From contig NZ_VEGP01000040.1 in the NCBI RefSeq assembly GCF_007679495.1, positions 1 through 50,237 on the forward strand: a stretch of 50,237 bases of DNA. The letters are read 5' to 3'. Below, one piece after another: positions 42,033 through 50,237 of the stretch. The notes beneath the pieces are model-generated. The model saw only the letters and a list, made by a program, of their open reading frames with translations. It had not been told where the DNA came from and ran no database searches. A program made the translations under genes and the position numbers. Source of the stretch: Paenibacillus sp. 32O-W (GTDB taxonomy: Bacteria > Bacillota > Bacilli > Paenibacillales > NBRC-103111). Within the stretch, counting starts at the first letter, position 1; every line of letters starts with the position of its first letter.

Positions 42033-43056
42033 ACGTCCTACGCCCAAGCTCTCCAGTATTGATGAATTGCTGCTGTTGTCCGAGGAAACAAAAGTGCCGG
42101 AAACCGTAACCGGAACAGGTGTAACCCAGCTACTTCTATCTGACCTGGTTCCGTTTCATAACCACCCCTTCAAGTTATATGAAGGGAATAAGCTGGATGA
42201 GCTAGTTGAGAGTGTTATGGAAAACGGAGTGTTGATTCCGATCATTGTCCGACCAAAAGAACCCAATGGTTATGAAATCCTGTCCGGGCATAACCGTGTG
42301 AATGCCGCGAAAGCTGCCGGTTTAATCACTGTTCCTTCTATTATAATGGACAATCTTACAGAGGCCGAAGCCGTCATCATCGTGGTGGACACTAATTTCC
42401 ATCAACGTTCTATCCAGGATATGCTGCCCAGTGAGTTGGCTCGTGCCCTGCATATGCAGCTTGAAGCCTGTAAGGAAGCTAGACAGAAACAAGGTAGAAT
42501 AAACGAAATTGAAAATGCCGAAATTCCCAGTAGTGACGGGGAAAACAACGAAGGTGTCCCAGTGGGACACCGCGGCAAAAGTGTCTTTGAGGTTTCCCAT
42601 AAAAACGACATGAGTCCTACCAATATCAAGCGTTATTTACGTCTCAATCATTTAGTCCCTGAGTTGTTAGAACGAGTCGATCAGGGAGAAATCAAACTAC
42701 GCCCCGCTGTAGATTTGTCTTATTTGAAACCGGAAGAACAGCAAACAGTAGAAGCCTTGATTCAGCAACAAGGCTACAAGGTGGATATGAAAAAATCGGA
42801 GCTGCTTAGAGGAAAGTCCGAAAACCACAATTGTAATGAACAGGTCATTATGGCCATTCTTTCCGGGGAAGCCACCCGGAGACCGAAAAGCAAAACCCCC
42901 GCCCCTTTTAAGTTGAAACATAAAATTTACACCAAATACTTTTCGCCGAATAGCAAAGCGGCGGAAGTCGAAGAAATCATCGACAAAGCGCTGGCCTTCT
43001 ATTTCTCGCAACACCCCCAAGAAAACCATGATCCAGACAAGGAGGAATTTCAATGA
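42022..43056 (+). CDS. parB: ParB/RepB/Spo0J-family partition protein
   Basis: A 344-residue centromere-binding protein. The ParB N-terminal nuclease-like domain (LLLSDLVPFHNHPFKLYEGNKLDELVESVMENGVLIPIIVRP...ILSGHNRVNAAKAAGL) spans about 35-120, including the G-H-N-R box. A helix-turn-helix near 185-225 (VSHKNDMSPTNIKRYLRLNHLVPELLERVDQGEI) follows, then a basic C-terminal region. It partners the ParA ATPase. The next gene overlaps its stop codon (ATGATG context). Confidence 0.92.
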   Translation: MASKRPTPKLSSIDELLLLSEETKVPETVTGTGVTQLLLSDLVPFHNHPFKLYEGNKLDELVESVMENGVLIPIIVRPKEPNGYEILSGHNRVNAAKAAGLITVPSIIMDNLTEAEAVIIVVDTNFHQRSIQDMLPSELARALHMQLEACKEARQKQGRINEIENAEIPSSDGENNEGVPVGHRGKSVFEVSHKNDMSPTNIKRYLRLNHLVPELLERVDQGEIKLRPAVDLSYLKPEEQQTVEALIQQQGYKVDMKKSELLRGKSENHNCNEQVIMAILSGEATRRPKSKTPAPFKLKHKIYTKYFSPNSKAAEVEEIIDKALAFYFSQHPQENHDPDKEEFQ

Positions 43057-43493
43057 TGTTTAAAGACCTTGCCCATGAACAGTTTTATGAAGGAAACGTA
43101 ATCCGCGCTCATCGTCAGCATGATCCTTATCGTAAGGCCCTCTTTTATCTCCTGGGCCTGACAGAAGACACCCGCAGAAACATCAACGATCTTTACAATT
43201 TCAAGGAAGATAGCATCCGACTAGAGGGATTGAACGAAAGTTGGCAAACCGGAACCACTTCTCGTCTTACGCGATTAGCATTCAATTTATACACCGGCTA
43301 TACGGGAGAAAGTGAAGAGGACGCCCGTCATTACAGCCCCTACTATCTATTTGACAACGGCTTACTGCCTTACTTTTTTGAAGCGGTTAAACTTCGCTAT
43401 CCTTCCTACGCCTCTGATTTATCGCAGAGTTGGACATCGTTTCAACCTTTCACTAACCACGGCAGAGATGTATGGGATGAACTGGAGCACTAA
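43053..43493 (+). CDS. DUF6075-family protein
   Basis: A 146-residue protein of unknown function found on ICEs and plasmids of Bacillota. The visible family pattern is HEQFYEGN near the start, YRKALFYLLGLTEDTRRNI, a G/S-W-Q-T-G block, RLTRLAFNLYTGY and LLPYFFEAVKLRYPSYA. It is coupled to parB by a 4-base overlap and lies 38 bases before the giant gene, so all are probably one transcript. The family name is from recognition; the function is unknown. Confidence 0.75.
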   Translation: MMFKDLAHEQFYEGNVIRAHRQHDPYRKALFYLLGLTEDTRRNINDLYNFKEDSIRLEGLNESWQTGTTSRLTRLAFNLYTGYTGESEEDARHYSPYYLFDNGLLPYFFEAVKLRYPSYASDLSQSWTSFQPFTNHGRDVWDELEH

Positions 43494-43531
43494 AACCGCA
43501 ATTCGAACCATGGAGGAAGGAGGACAACCAT

Positions 43532-46500
43532 ATGGCACGCGCTAAACAATTGAAATCGTTATATGAATCCGGAGTAGCTTACATTTCCAATACACCTGAA
43601 GCCTGGACGGACTATCTGACCTTTGCTTCCGGGATTTATAAATATTCCTTCGACAATGCCCTGCTGATCTACATGCAAAACCCCAATGCGACCATGCTGG
43701 CTTCCTTACCTCTTTGGAACAAATTGGGGCGTTTTGTTACCAAAGGAGAAAAAGCGATCGCTGTCTGTGATTATCGCGATGCCGGGTTAACGCTGGATTA
43801 TTTATTTGATGTTTCCCAAACTTACGGTAAGGCCGCGCCAAAAACATGGAGTTTGGAACATTTGGATATGGCTGAATTGGCAGACAGACTGTCTTCCTTC
43901 GATACCGATAATCTCAGCGAATGTATCAGTATGATGGTCAGACAAAGCATCGCTTCTTTGGATGTGTCTATGCAGGATATTGAACTGGACATGGCTGATC
44001 ATCTGTTTGGTTCGCTTCCTACCGGGGGCATTGAAGATCAAATGTTGGAGTTAATTGAAGCGAGCAGCCGTTTTTTCATTCACCAGCGCTGCGGCATACC
44101 GGATTCCGTCCTCTCTCCAGCCTTTGATACGATCCCTCATTGGAATACCGTGCCTCTCATGTCCCGGCTTGGCGGAATCGTCACCGAGTTATCCAAAGAA
44201 ATCCTGCTGGACATCGGGAGACATGTCAAAATCATGGAACAGGAAAGGAGTATGACTCATGACCGAAATGAAGGCGAATCTGCATTATTCCGAACAGACG
44301 GACGGCCTGCTTTATCCTCAACTGCAAATCTCCAATCAAGCGGAGGCCGACCAGCAACCTCTGGGCAAATACGGGCGAATGGCACTGAACTATTTGCGGA
44401 ATCATCATCCTCAGAGATTCATGAGCTTGAAAATGCAAGGGAATCTGATGGAAAAAATGCACCAAGTAGATCGGGAGGCCACCGAGAAGATAGAGCATCT
44501 CACGGAACAGCTTCTCCGATTTCGTCCGATGCCGCAGACCGAAGATATTTTGGAGAGGACACGCCACCTGAATCAGATCAAGTCCACAGCCGAGGAACTG
44601 GTATTGAACGACATCGTATTGAAACCGAGATAACCGAATCGAGACCGAATCCGGAACCGCCTGTCAGCGGTTCTTTTTTTACGCATAAAAAGGAAAACGA
44701 CAACAACAGGTTTTCTGCCGAAGATATGTTGGAAAACCTGCTGCGCAGCGACCGAGGCGGATTGGTGATCAAACCGCGTGTGTATCAATTTGTTACCGAA
44801 GAACCCCAGCCCGTAAAACCAGCTAAACTTGCCGCATTGCTCAAGTCCCTATACGGAATCGGCGGCGCTAGAGGAGAGTTCGGCAACGGGTTACGCGGAT
44901 TCGACTACAATGGCAAAGGGATCGAGTTGTATTGGACGGATGCGGATGGCGAACATCATGGTACTTTCACTTGGAATAAAGTCGCCACCAAGATTTTAGA
45001 ACTGATCCGGGATGGCCGTTATGATGAGAACTTTGCTCCCTTCCCTCCCGTTGAACCGGAATGGACATTGTTTGACTATGCCTTGCAATTGAAGCAACAG
45101 GAAACCGGTAGAGATGAATTCATCGACCACCAAATAGACGAAACAAGGGAAGAAGTCGCAAATCAAGATTCTCCTGGTCTTGAAACGGATGATGAGTATC
45201 ACGAAACAACCGTTACGACTTCTAATGCTTCTACTCTTTCACCCACTCGCAGCAACGCTGTCAATTTTCACTTTAACCCGGAGGCTTCCCCTTACGTTTC
45301 AGGCCCGAAAAGCAAATACAAACGGAATGTGGAAGCCATTCAATTGCTTAAGCAACTGGAACATGAAAACCGCTTCGCCAGCCAGGATGAACAACAGATC
45401 CTAGCCGGTTATGTCGGGTGGGGCGGCTTGGCCAACGCCTTTCATCCATCCGCCCCCGGTTGGGAAAACGAGTACCAGGAACTGAAACATTTGCTGGATG
45501 AAACGGAATATGCAGCGGCGCGGAATTCTACCATCACTGCTTTTTATACCGAGCCATTCCTTATTGAACACATCCATGCCACGTTGCATCGTTTTGGTCT
45601 TACAGATGGAAAAGGCCGTAAACTGCTGGAACCCTCCATGGGAACCGGAAATTTCTTCTCTGTATTGCCTCTGGATTGGCATCGGGCGGAGCTTCACGGC
45701 GTGGAACTGGACAGCATTACAGGCAGAATCTCACGGCAGCTATATCCTCAAGCAACCATCTATCTACAAGGCTTTGAAACAGTCGATTTTCCGGACGATC
45801 ATTTTGACGCCATATTCAGTAATATCCCGTTTCACAATATTCGTGTTTTTGACCGGCGCTACACCAGCAATTACCTGATCCATGATTATTTTTTCATCAA
45901 ATCTTTAAACCTGCTCAAACCCGGCGGCATCTTGGCCTTTATCGTCAGCAAAGGCACATTGGACAAACAGGATTCCTCCGTTCGGGAAGTGCTGGCGCGA
46001 AAAGCGAACTTGATCGGAGCCGTACGCCTGCCCAACACGACTTTTCAATCGCTGGCCGGAGCCGAAGTCACGACCGACATCGTTTTTTTGCAAAAACGGG
46101 AACAGCCGCTGATGTCATTGAAAAAAGAAGACATGCCCGAATGGGTGTTTACCGATGTTACCGAAGATGGTATACCGATCAACCGTTACTATCTCTTTCA
46201 TCCTGAAATGGTGCTGGGTCGCATGGTTTGGGATCGCGGCATGTATGGGCCGGAGCAAACGACAGCTTGTGTGCCGTATGACAATCAGGAACTGTCTCCC
46301 ATGCTAGAGCAAGCGCTCAGTACTCTTCAAGCCTCCTTCCCTGATGCATCGGAGCAAACATCGGAGACAAGCTTGCCGGATGTGCTGGATGAGGAAGAAG
46401 TCAAACCGATCAAAGCGCCTCCCGGAACCAAAAATTTCACCTACCTACTTCAGCAAGGACAAATTTACTACTGTGAAAACGGCTATTTATTGCATCAAGA

Positions 46501-49500
46501 CATCAAGGGCAAAAAAGCCGAACGAATCAAGGGATTATGCGAAATCAAGTCGGTGCTTTTGGATGTCATTCAAATTCAGTCCCATGAGTATGGCTATGAC
46601 GAAGCAGAATTAAAGCAGGCACAACAGCGGCTCAATCAGGTATACGACCGCTTTGTCCAACAATACGGTTTTATTAATGACCGAGCGAATACAGCCGCTT
46701 TTGCTGATGACGATCAACTTCCGCTGTTGCGCTCCATCGAAGATCAGACTCCAGAGAAAACATGGGTGAAGGCTGCCATCTTTTCCCGTCCGACGATTAA
46801 GATGAACCGTCTGCCAGACCATGCAGATAACGCTCTGGAAGCCTTGCAAATTTGTTTAAATCAACGGTTGCGAGTTGACTTGCCGTATATTGCCCACTTA
46901 TGCGGCAAATCGGTCGCCGAAATACGGGAAGAACTAGGGGATCGCATCTTCCTGAATCCACAAAAATATACCGACGACGAAGAGGAAGGATGGGAGCTGG
47001 ACGAGGAATATTTGTCCGGCAATATCAAAGATAAGTTGGCTTATGCCACATTGAAGGCGCAGGAACGTCCCGACTTGTTTGAGCGTAATGTGGCGGCGTT
47101 AACCCGCGTTCAACCTGCTCCGCTGTTACCCGGCGATATCGATTTTCGCATTGGCAGCCCGTGGATTCCCGTACGCTATTACCGCGATTTTATGTATGAA
47201 ACCTTTGGGACGACCCAAGCGTTTCAAAGAGCCCGTACCATCGACGTGGAATATTTGGAATATACCAATACGTGGCGCGTATCCGGTAAAACGTTGGAGC
47301 GAAACTCCATCAAGGCAAACCAGACCTACGGTACCCATCGAGCGAACGCCTACGAGATTTTTGAAAGCAGTTTGAATTTGCAAAGTATTACGATTCGAGA
47401 TCCGGTCACCTACTTGGACAGCAATGGCAAGGAGCAGGTCAAATACGTGGTTAACGCCAAAGAAACGATGATTGCCCGTGCCAAACAACAGCAAATGAAA
47501 GAAGCCTTTGGAGCCTGGTTGTTCCGAGACAAGGAACGGGCGGATACGTTGCTTGCTATTTACAACGATAAGTTTAACACGATCCGTCCTCGTACTTATG
47601 ATGGCGATCATCTGGTGTTCCAAGGCATGAATGAGGATATGGCGTTGCGGAAGCACCAAAAGGATGTCGCGGCCCGGATTATCTATTCCGGCACCGCGCT
47701 TATGGCTCATGAAGTCGGCGCGGGCAAAACCGCCGCTATGATTGCCGCAGGCATGTACTTGAAGCGTATCGGCGCGATCCAAAAACCGATGTACTGCGTC
47801 CCCAACCACTTAACCGAACAATGGGCCAATGAATTTCTACGTTTCTTTCCTGCTGCTAATATTCTGGTAACGACAAAAAAGGATTTTGCTCTGGCCAATC
47901 GCCAGCGCTTTGTCTCACGGATTGCGATGGGAGATTACGATGCCATCATCATCGGCCACAGCCAATTTGAGAAAATCCCCATCTCCAAGAAACGCCAGGA
48001 ACAGCTCCTGCAAGATGAAATCCGCAACGTCTCTCAGATGATTGACCAGATGAAAAAAGAAAAGGGAGACAACTGGAGCATTAAGCAAATGGTCGTTTTC
48101 GAGAACAACCTGAAGTCCCGTCTGGAGCGTCTAGTCAATGAAGGCAAAAAAGACGATTTGATTACCTTCGAGCAGCTTGGTGTGGATATGCTATTTGTCG
48201 ACGAGGCGCATGCGTATAAAAATTGCTTCACATTCACTAAAATGCGTAACGTTGCCGGCATCGGTAAATCCAGCAGCCAACGAGCGACGGACATGCTGCT
48301 GAAATGCCAATATTTGCAGGAAATCAACAACGGCCGCGGCGTCGTTTTTGCTACTGGCACTCCGATCAGTAACAGCATGTCCGAGATGTATGTCATGCAG
48401 CGCTACCTTCAACCACATTTGCTGCAAAAATTGGGATTACACTTTTTCGACAACTGGGCCGCAACGTTCGGTGAGGTCGTCACCTCGTTGGAGATTACCC
48501 CGGAAGGCAGCGGCTACCGAATGAAATCCCGCTTTGCCAAATTTCATAACTTGCCGGAACTGATGAGCCTATTTCGTCTGGTTGCCGATATTCAGACTGC
48601 CGACATGCTGAAACTTCCTACCCCACAGTTGGAAGGCGGTAAAGCAACCATCGTTGTCAGCGAGTGCACTCCTTATCAAAAAATGATGATGAACGAATTT
48701 GTCGAGCGAGCAGAGAAAATACGGAACAACGAAGTGGATGCTACGGAAGACAATATGCTGAAGCTGACACACGAAGCAAAACTCATGTCCATTGATCCCC
48801 GACTCGTGGACGAAGAAGCCCCCTCCGATCCGGACTCTAAACTGAATCGCTGTATTTCCAACGTTTTTGACATTTGGAAGAAAACCCAGGATGACCAGCT
48901 TACTCAAGTAATTTTTTGCGACAGCGGCACTCCGAAACCGGGACAATTTAACGTGTACGATGAGGTAAAAGCCCAACTGTCTCATTTCGGTGTACCTGAA
49001 CAAGAAATCGCTTTTATTCATGATGCGAAGACCGATGTGCAGCGGGAGGAACTTTTTGAAAAAGTTCGCCGCGGCGAAGTCCGGATATTGCTTGGATCGA
49101 CTCAAAAAATGGGAACTGGTACCAATGTGCAAGATCGTCTCATTGCTGCTCACCACTTGGATTGCCCCTGGCGACCGGCAGACATTACGCAGCGTGATGG
49201 CCGTATCCTTCGGCAAGGCAATCGGAATGAAGTCGTCCAGATTTTCCGTTATGTCACGAAAGGGACTTTCGACTCTTACCTGTGGCAAATCCAGGAACAA
49301 AAACTTCGCTATATCTCCCAGGTCATGACAGGAAAAAGCATTTCCCGCTCCTGTGAAGATGCCGATGAAACGGTTCTTTCTGCCGCCGAGGTAAAAGCTA
49401 TTGCAACCGCGAATCCATTGCTTGCGGAGAAAATGCAGATAGACAACGAGGTCATTCGCCTGAAACTGCTGCAATCCAATTGGCATAACGAACGTATGAT

Positions 49501-50113
49501 GCTGGAGGGCAAAATCAAGCAATATCCGCAATTAATCGAAAAGATACAACATGAAATCAAGGATTTACAAGCAGACATTCACTTATCCCGCCAGTCCATG
49601 AACCAATCTTTTGTCATGGAATTGGATGGAAAAACCTTTACGGAACGCCCAAAGGCAGGCGAAATGCTTCTCCTCCTTTTCAACATGACGGAATTGCAAC
49701 CTGATGAATCGGTACGAATCGGATCTTATCGCGGATTTGAACTTTTGCTTGCCCGCCAATCGATGTACAATATGCATCTGGAAATCAAAGGAGCGAAAAG
49801 CTACGCCATTGATTTAGGCGAGTCAGAATTGGGCAACATTTCCCGTATCGAGAATGCCATTGAAAAAATCCCCTCATTGCTGCAAGATGCTGAACAAAAG
49901 CAAAAAGATACGCACGATCAGCTAACGGCTGCTCTGAACGAAATAGACAAGCCTTTTGAATTTGAACAAAAATTGCAGGAGATGGCAGCGAGGCAATCCG
50001 AGATTAATTCGGCACTAGAGTTTGAGGAACTTCAAGGACAGGAAGTAATGATTGATGAACCATTGGTGGGACAAACCGAACAGGAAAAGGATGAAGTGCA
50101 CTGCGAACCGTGA
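43532..50113 (+). CDS. Giant ArdC-like / N6-adenine methylase / SNF2-type helicase protein
   Basis: A 2193-residue protein typical of ICEs. An ArdC-like ssDNA-binding N-terminus (about 1-75, KYSFDNALLIYMQNPNAT...WNKLGRFVTKGEKAI) leads to a low-complexity Arg/Ser/Gly/Asp-rich linker (243-367). An element-specific domain (YGIGGARGEFGNGLRGFDYNGKGIEL) follows. The adenine methylase region (about 620-860) has LLEPSMGTGNFF and catalytic SNIPF. The helicase (about 1380-1920) has HEVGAGKT, VDEAH, ATGTPISNS and QRDGRILRQG. A coiled-coil-rich C-terminus closes it. It probably protects or processes element DNA during transfer. GGAGGAAGGAGG precedes the ATG. The linker overlaps a nested tnpV-like gene. 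Confidence 0.9.
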   Translation: MARAKQLKSLYESGVAYISNTPEAWTDYLTFASGIYKYSFDNALLIYMQNPNATMLASLPLWNKLGRFVTKGEKAIAVCDYRDAGLTLDYLFDVSQTYGKAAPKTWSLEHLDMAELADRLSSFDTDNLSECISMMVRQSIASLDVSMQDIELDMADHLFGSLPTGGIEDQMLELIEASSRFFIHQRCGIPDSVLSPAFDTIPHWNTVPLMSRLGGIVTELSKEILLDIGRHVKIMEQERSMTHDRNEGESALFRTDGRPALSSTANLQSSGGRPATSGQIRANGTELFAESSSSEIHELENARESDGKNAPSRSGGHREDRASHGTASPISSDAADRRYFGEDTPPESDQVHSRGTGIERHRIETEITESRPNPEPPVSGSFFTHKKENDNNRFSAEDMLENLLRSDRGGLVIKPRVYQFVTEEPQPVKPAKLAALLKSLYGIGGARGEFGNGLRGFDYNGKGIELYWTDADGEHHGTFTWNKVATKILELIRDGRYDENFAPFPPVEPEWTLFDYALQLKQQETGRDEFIDHQIDETREEVANQDSPGLETDDEYHETTVTTSNASTLSPTRSNAVNFHFNPEASPYVSGPKSKYKRNVEAIQLLKQLEHENRFASQDEQQILAGYVGWGGLANAFHPSAPGWENEYQELKHLLDETEYAAARNSTITAFYTEPFLIEHIHATLHRFGLTDGKGRKLLEPSMGTGNFFSVLPLDWHRAELHGVELDSITGRISRQLYPQATIYLQGFETVDFPDDHFDAIFSNIPFHNIRVFDRRYTSNYLIHDYFFIKSLNLLKPGGILAFIVSKGTLDKQDSSVREVLARKANLIGAVRLPNTTFQSLAGAEVTTDIVFLQKREQPLMSLKKEDMPEWVFTDVTEDGIPINRYYLFHPEMVLGRMVWDRGMYGPEQTTACVPYDNQELSPMLEQALSTLQASFPDASEQTSETSLPDVLDEEEVKPIKAPPGTKNFTYLLQQGQIYYCENGYLLHQDIKGKKAERIKGLCEIKSVLLDVIQIQSHEYGYDEAELKQAQQRLNQVYDRFVQQYGFINDRANTAAFADDDQLPLLRSIEDQTPEKTWVKAAIFSRPTIKMNRLPDHADNALEALQICLNQRLRVDLPYIAHLCGKSVAEIREELGDRIFLNPQKYTDDEEEGWELDEEYLSGNIKDKLAYATLKAQERPDLFERNVAALTRVQPAPLLPGDIDFRIGSPWIPVRYYRDFMYETFGTTQAFQRARTIDVEYLEYTNTWRVSGKTLERNSIKANQTYGTHRANAYEIFESSLNLQSITIRDPVTYLDSNGKEQVKYVVNAKETMIARAKQQQMKEAFGAWLFRDKERADTLLAIYNDKFNTIRPRTYDGDHLVFQGMNEDMALRKHQKDVAARIIYSGTALMAHEVGAGKTAAMIAAGMYLKRIGAIQKPMYCVPNHLTEQWANEFLRFFPAANILVTTKKDFALANRQRFVSRIAMGDYDAIIIGHSQFEKIPISKKRQEQLLQDEIRNVSQMIDQMKKEKGDNWSIKQMVVFENNLKSRLERLVNEGKKDDLITFEQLGVDMLFVDEAHAYKNCFTFTKMRNVAGIGKSSSQRATDMLLKCQYLQEINNGRGVVFATGTPISNSMSEMYVMQRYLQPHLLQKLGLHFFDNWAATFGEVVTSLEITPEGSGYRMKSRFAKFHNLPELMSLFRLVADIQTADMLKLPTPQLEGGKATIVVSECTPYQKMMMNEFVERAEKIRNNEVDATEDNMLKLTHEAKLMSIDPRLVDEEAPSDPDSKLNRCISNVFDIWKKTQDDQLTQVIFCDSGTPKPGQFNVYDEVKAQLSHFGVPEQEIAFIHDAKTDVQREELFEKVRRGEVRILLGSTQKMGTGTNVQDRLIAAHHLDCPWRPADITQRDGRILRQGNRNEVVQIFRYVTKGTFDSYLWQIQEQKLRYISQVMTGKSISRSCEDADETVLSAAEVKAIATANPLLAEKMQIDNEVIRLKLLQSNWHNERMMLEGKIKQYPQLIEKIQHEIKDLQADIHLSRQSMNQSFVMELDGKTFTERPKAGEMLLLLFNMTELQPDESVRIGSYRGFELLLARQSMYNMHLEIKGAKSYAIDLGESELGNISRIENAIEKIPSLLQDAEQKQKDTHDQLTAALNEIDKPFEFEQKLQEMAARQSEINSALEFEELQGQEVMIDEPLVGQTEQEKDEVHCEP
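44259..44633 (+). CDS. tnpV: TnpV-like protein nested in another frame of the giant gene
   Basis: A complete 124-residue frame in the +1 register relative to the surrounding gene. It matches the TnpV family (first known from Tn4451): an LHYSEQTDGLLYP start, LGKYGRMALNYLRNHHPQRF, then MEKMHQVDREATEKIEHL and HLNQIKSTAEELVLNDIV at the end. AAAGGAG lies exactly eight bases before the ATG, so it has its own good initiation site. The overlapping stretch of the large protein is the low-complexity linker, as expected if the tnpV frame is the constrained one. TnpV function is not known. Confidence 0.8.
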   Translation: MTEMKANLHYSEQTDGLLYPQLQISNQAEADQQPLGKYGRMALNYLRNHHPQRFMSLKMQGNLMEKMHQVDREATEKIEHLTEQLLRFRPMPQTEDILERTRHLNQIKSTAEELVLNDIVLKPR

Positions 50114-50237
50114 GAAATCGACTAAACCACTAGTACGATATATATCGACATTTCCTAATCTTCTGGACAGTCAAAAGTTCTACAGCATTAAGAAGCGAGC
50201 GAATCGGCGTCAATATCAGTCGTTTCCTGCTTGGATT
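50114..50237. other. Region after the giant gene, window end
   Basis: No gene start is seen. A perfect 12-bp palindrome CGATATATATCG lies at 50136-50147. Confidence 0.4.

Larger units (their letters stand above)
40936..50237. mobile_element. Integrative (probably conjugative) element, partial
   Basis: The tRNA-Leu 3' fragment marks one junction, and missing 5' tRNA sequence points to the element lying at higher coordinates. Its genes are parA, parB, a DUF6075-like gene and a giant methylase-helicase gene, a set typical of ICEs and large plasmids of Bacillota. Integrase, relaxase and the other end lie outside the window. Confidence 0.7.

Noticed and set aside
48569-49531. 320-codon minus-strand ORF antisense to the helicase domain
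   Set aside because: Shadow of the conserved helicase region; no binding site or family resemblance.
50136-50147. Palindrome CGATATATATCG after the giant gene
   Set aside because: Short AT-rich palindrome without a T-run or clear promoter context; could be chance.
1-50237. CRISPR array, rRNA genes, phage structural genes
   Set aside because: Scanned for regularly spaced repeats, rRNA-like stretches and phage genes; none seen.

Overview
The window looks like a low-to-moderate-GC member of the Bacillota, most likely Paenibacillaceae (inferred). The reasons are strong AGGAGG-type ribosome binding sites with some GTG/TTG starts, a copper-amine-oxidase-N/GHL10 secreted protein, a Cfr-type rRNA methyltransferase, malEFG-like maltodextrin uptake genes and many HxlR/ArsR/TetR/AraC regulators. 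No rRNA operon, intact tRNA or CRISPR array was seen.

Bases 1-8900 are gene-poor and decayed. They hold a lipoprotein gene with a probable frameshift, an acetoin/diacetyl-reductase-like SDR, an IS3-family element (1968-3531), an IS630 transposase stub, a broken IS1634-family element (4573-6451) and two small secreted proteins. Bases 8923-21140 carry a secreted glycoside-hydrolase-like protein, a soxA-like/ssuACB/acyl-CoA-dehydrogenase-like operon divergent from an HxlR regulator, then a LysE exporter, a nucleotidyltransferase-like protein, two SRPBCC proteins and an aromatic FAD monooxygenase, with regulator remnants between them. Intergenic repeats of about 126 bp with shared ends occur near 1.8, 8.7 and 21.4-21.7 kb.

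The cfr-like gene (22452-23543) has a long leader in which a whole attenuator module is present twice. Each copy has a three-codon ORF (M-Y-N-stop) abutting arm 1 of a switchable RNA. The first copy ends in an intrinsic terminator; the second ends in a hairpin that hides the cfr ribosome binding site. Next comes a maltodextrin module: malEFG-like genes on the minus strand and a neopullulanase-type amylase on the plus strand. Both transcripts begin with homologous leaders ending in intrinsic terminators.

Bases 29762-40400 hold GrpB, a TetR-controlled DrrAB-type exporter with paired operators, an HxlR/DHA2 efflux pair, an AraC/SDR pair, an ArsR/MFS efflux pair with matching operators, and several gene fragments. 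At 40936-40990 lies the 3' portion of a tRNA-Leu(CAA). This fits the junction of an integrated element that fills the rest of the window: parA, parB, a DUF6075-like gene and a 2193-residue ArdC-like/methylase/helicase gene. A complete tnpV-like gene with its own ribosome binding site is nested in another frame inside that giant gene.
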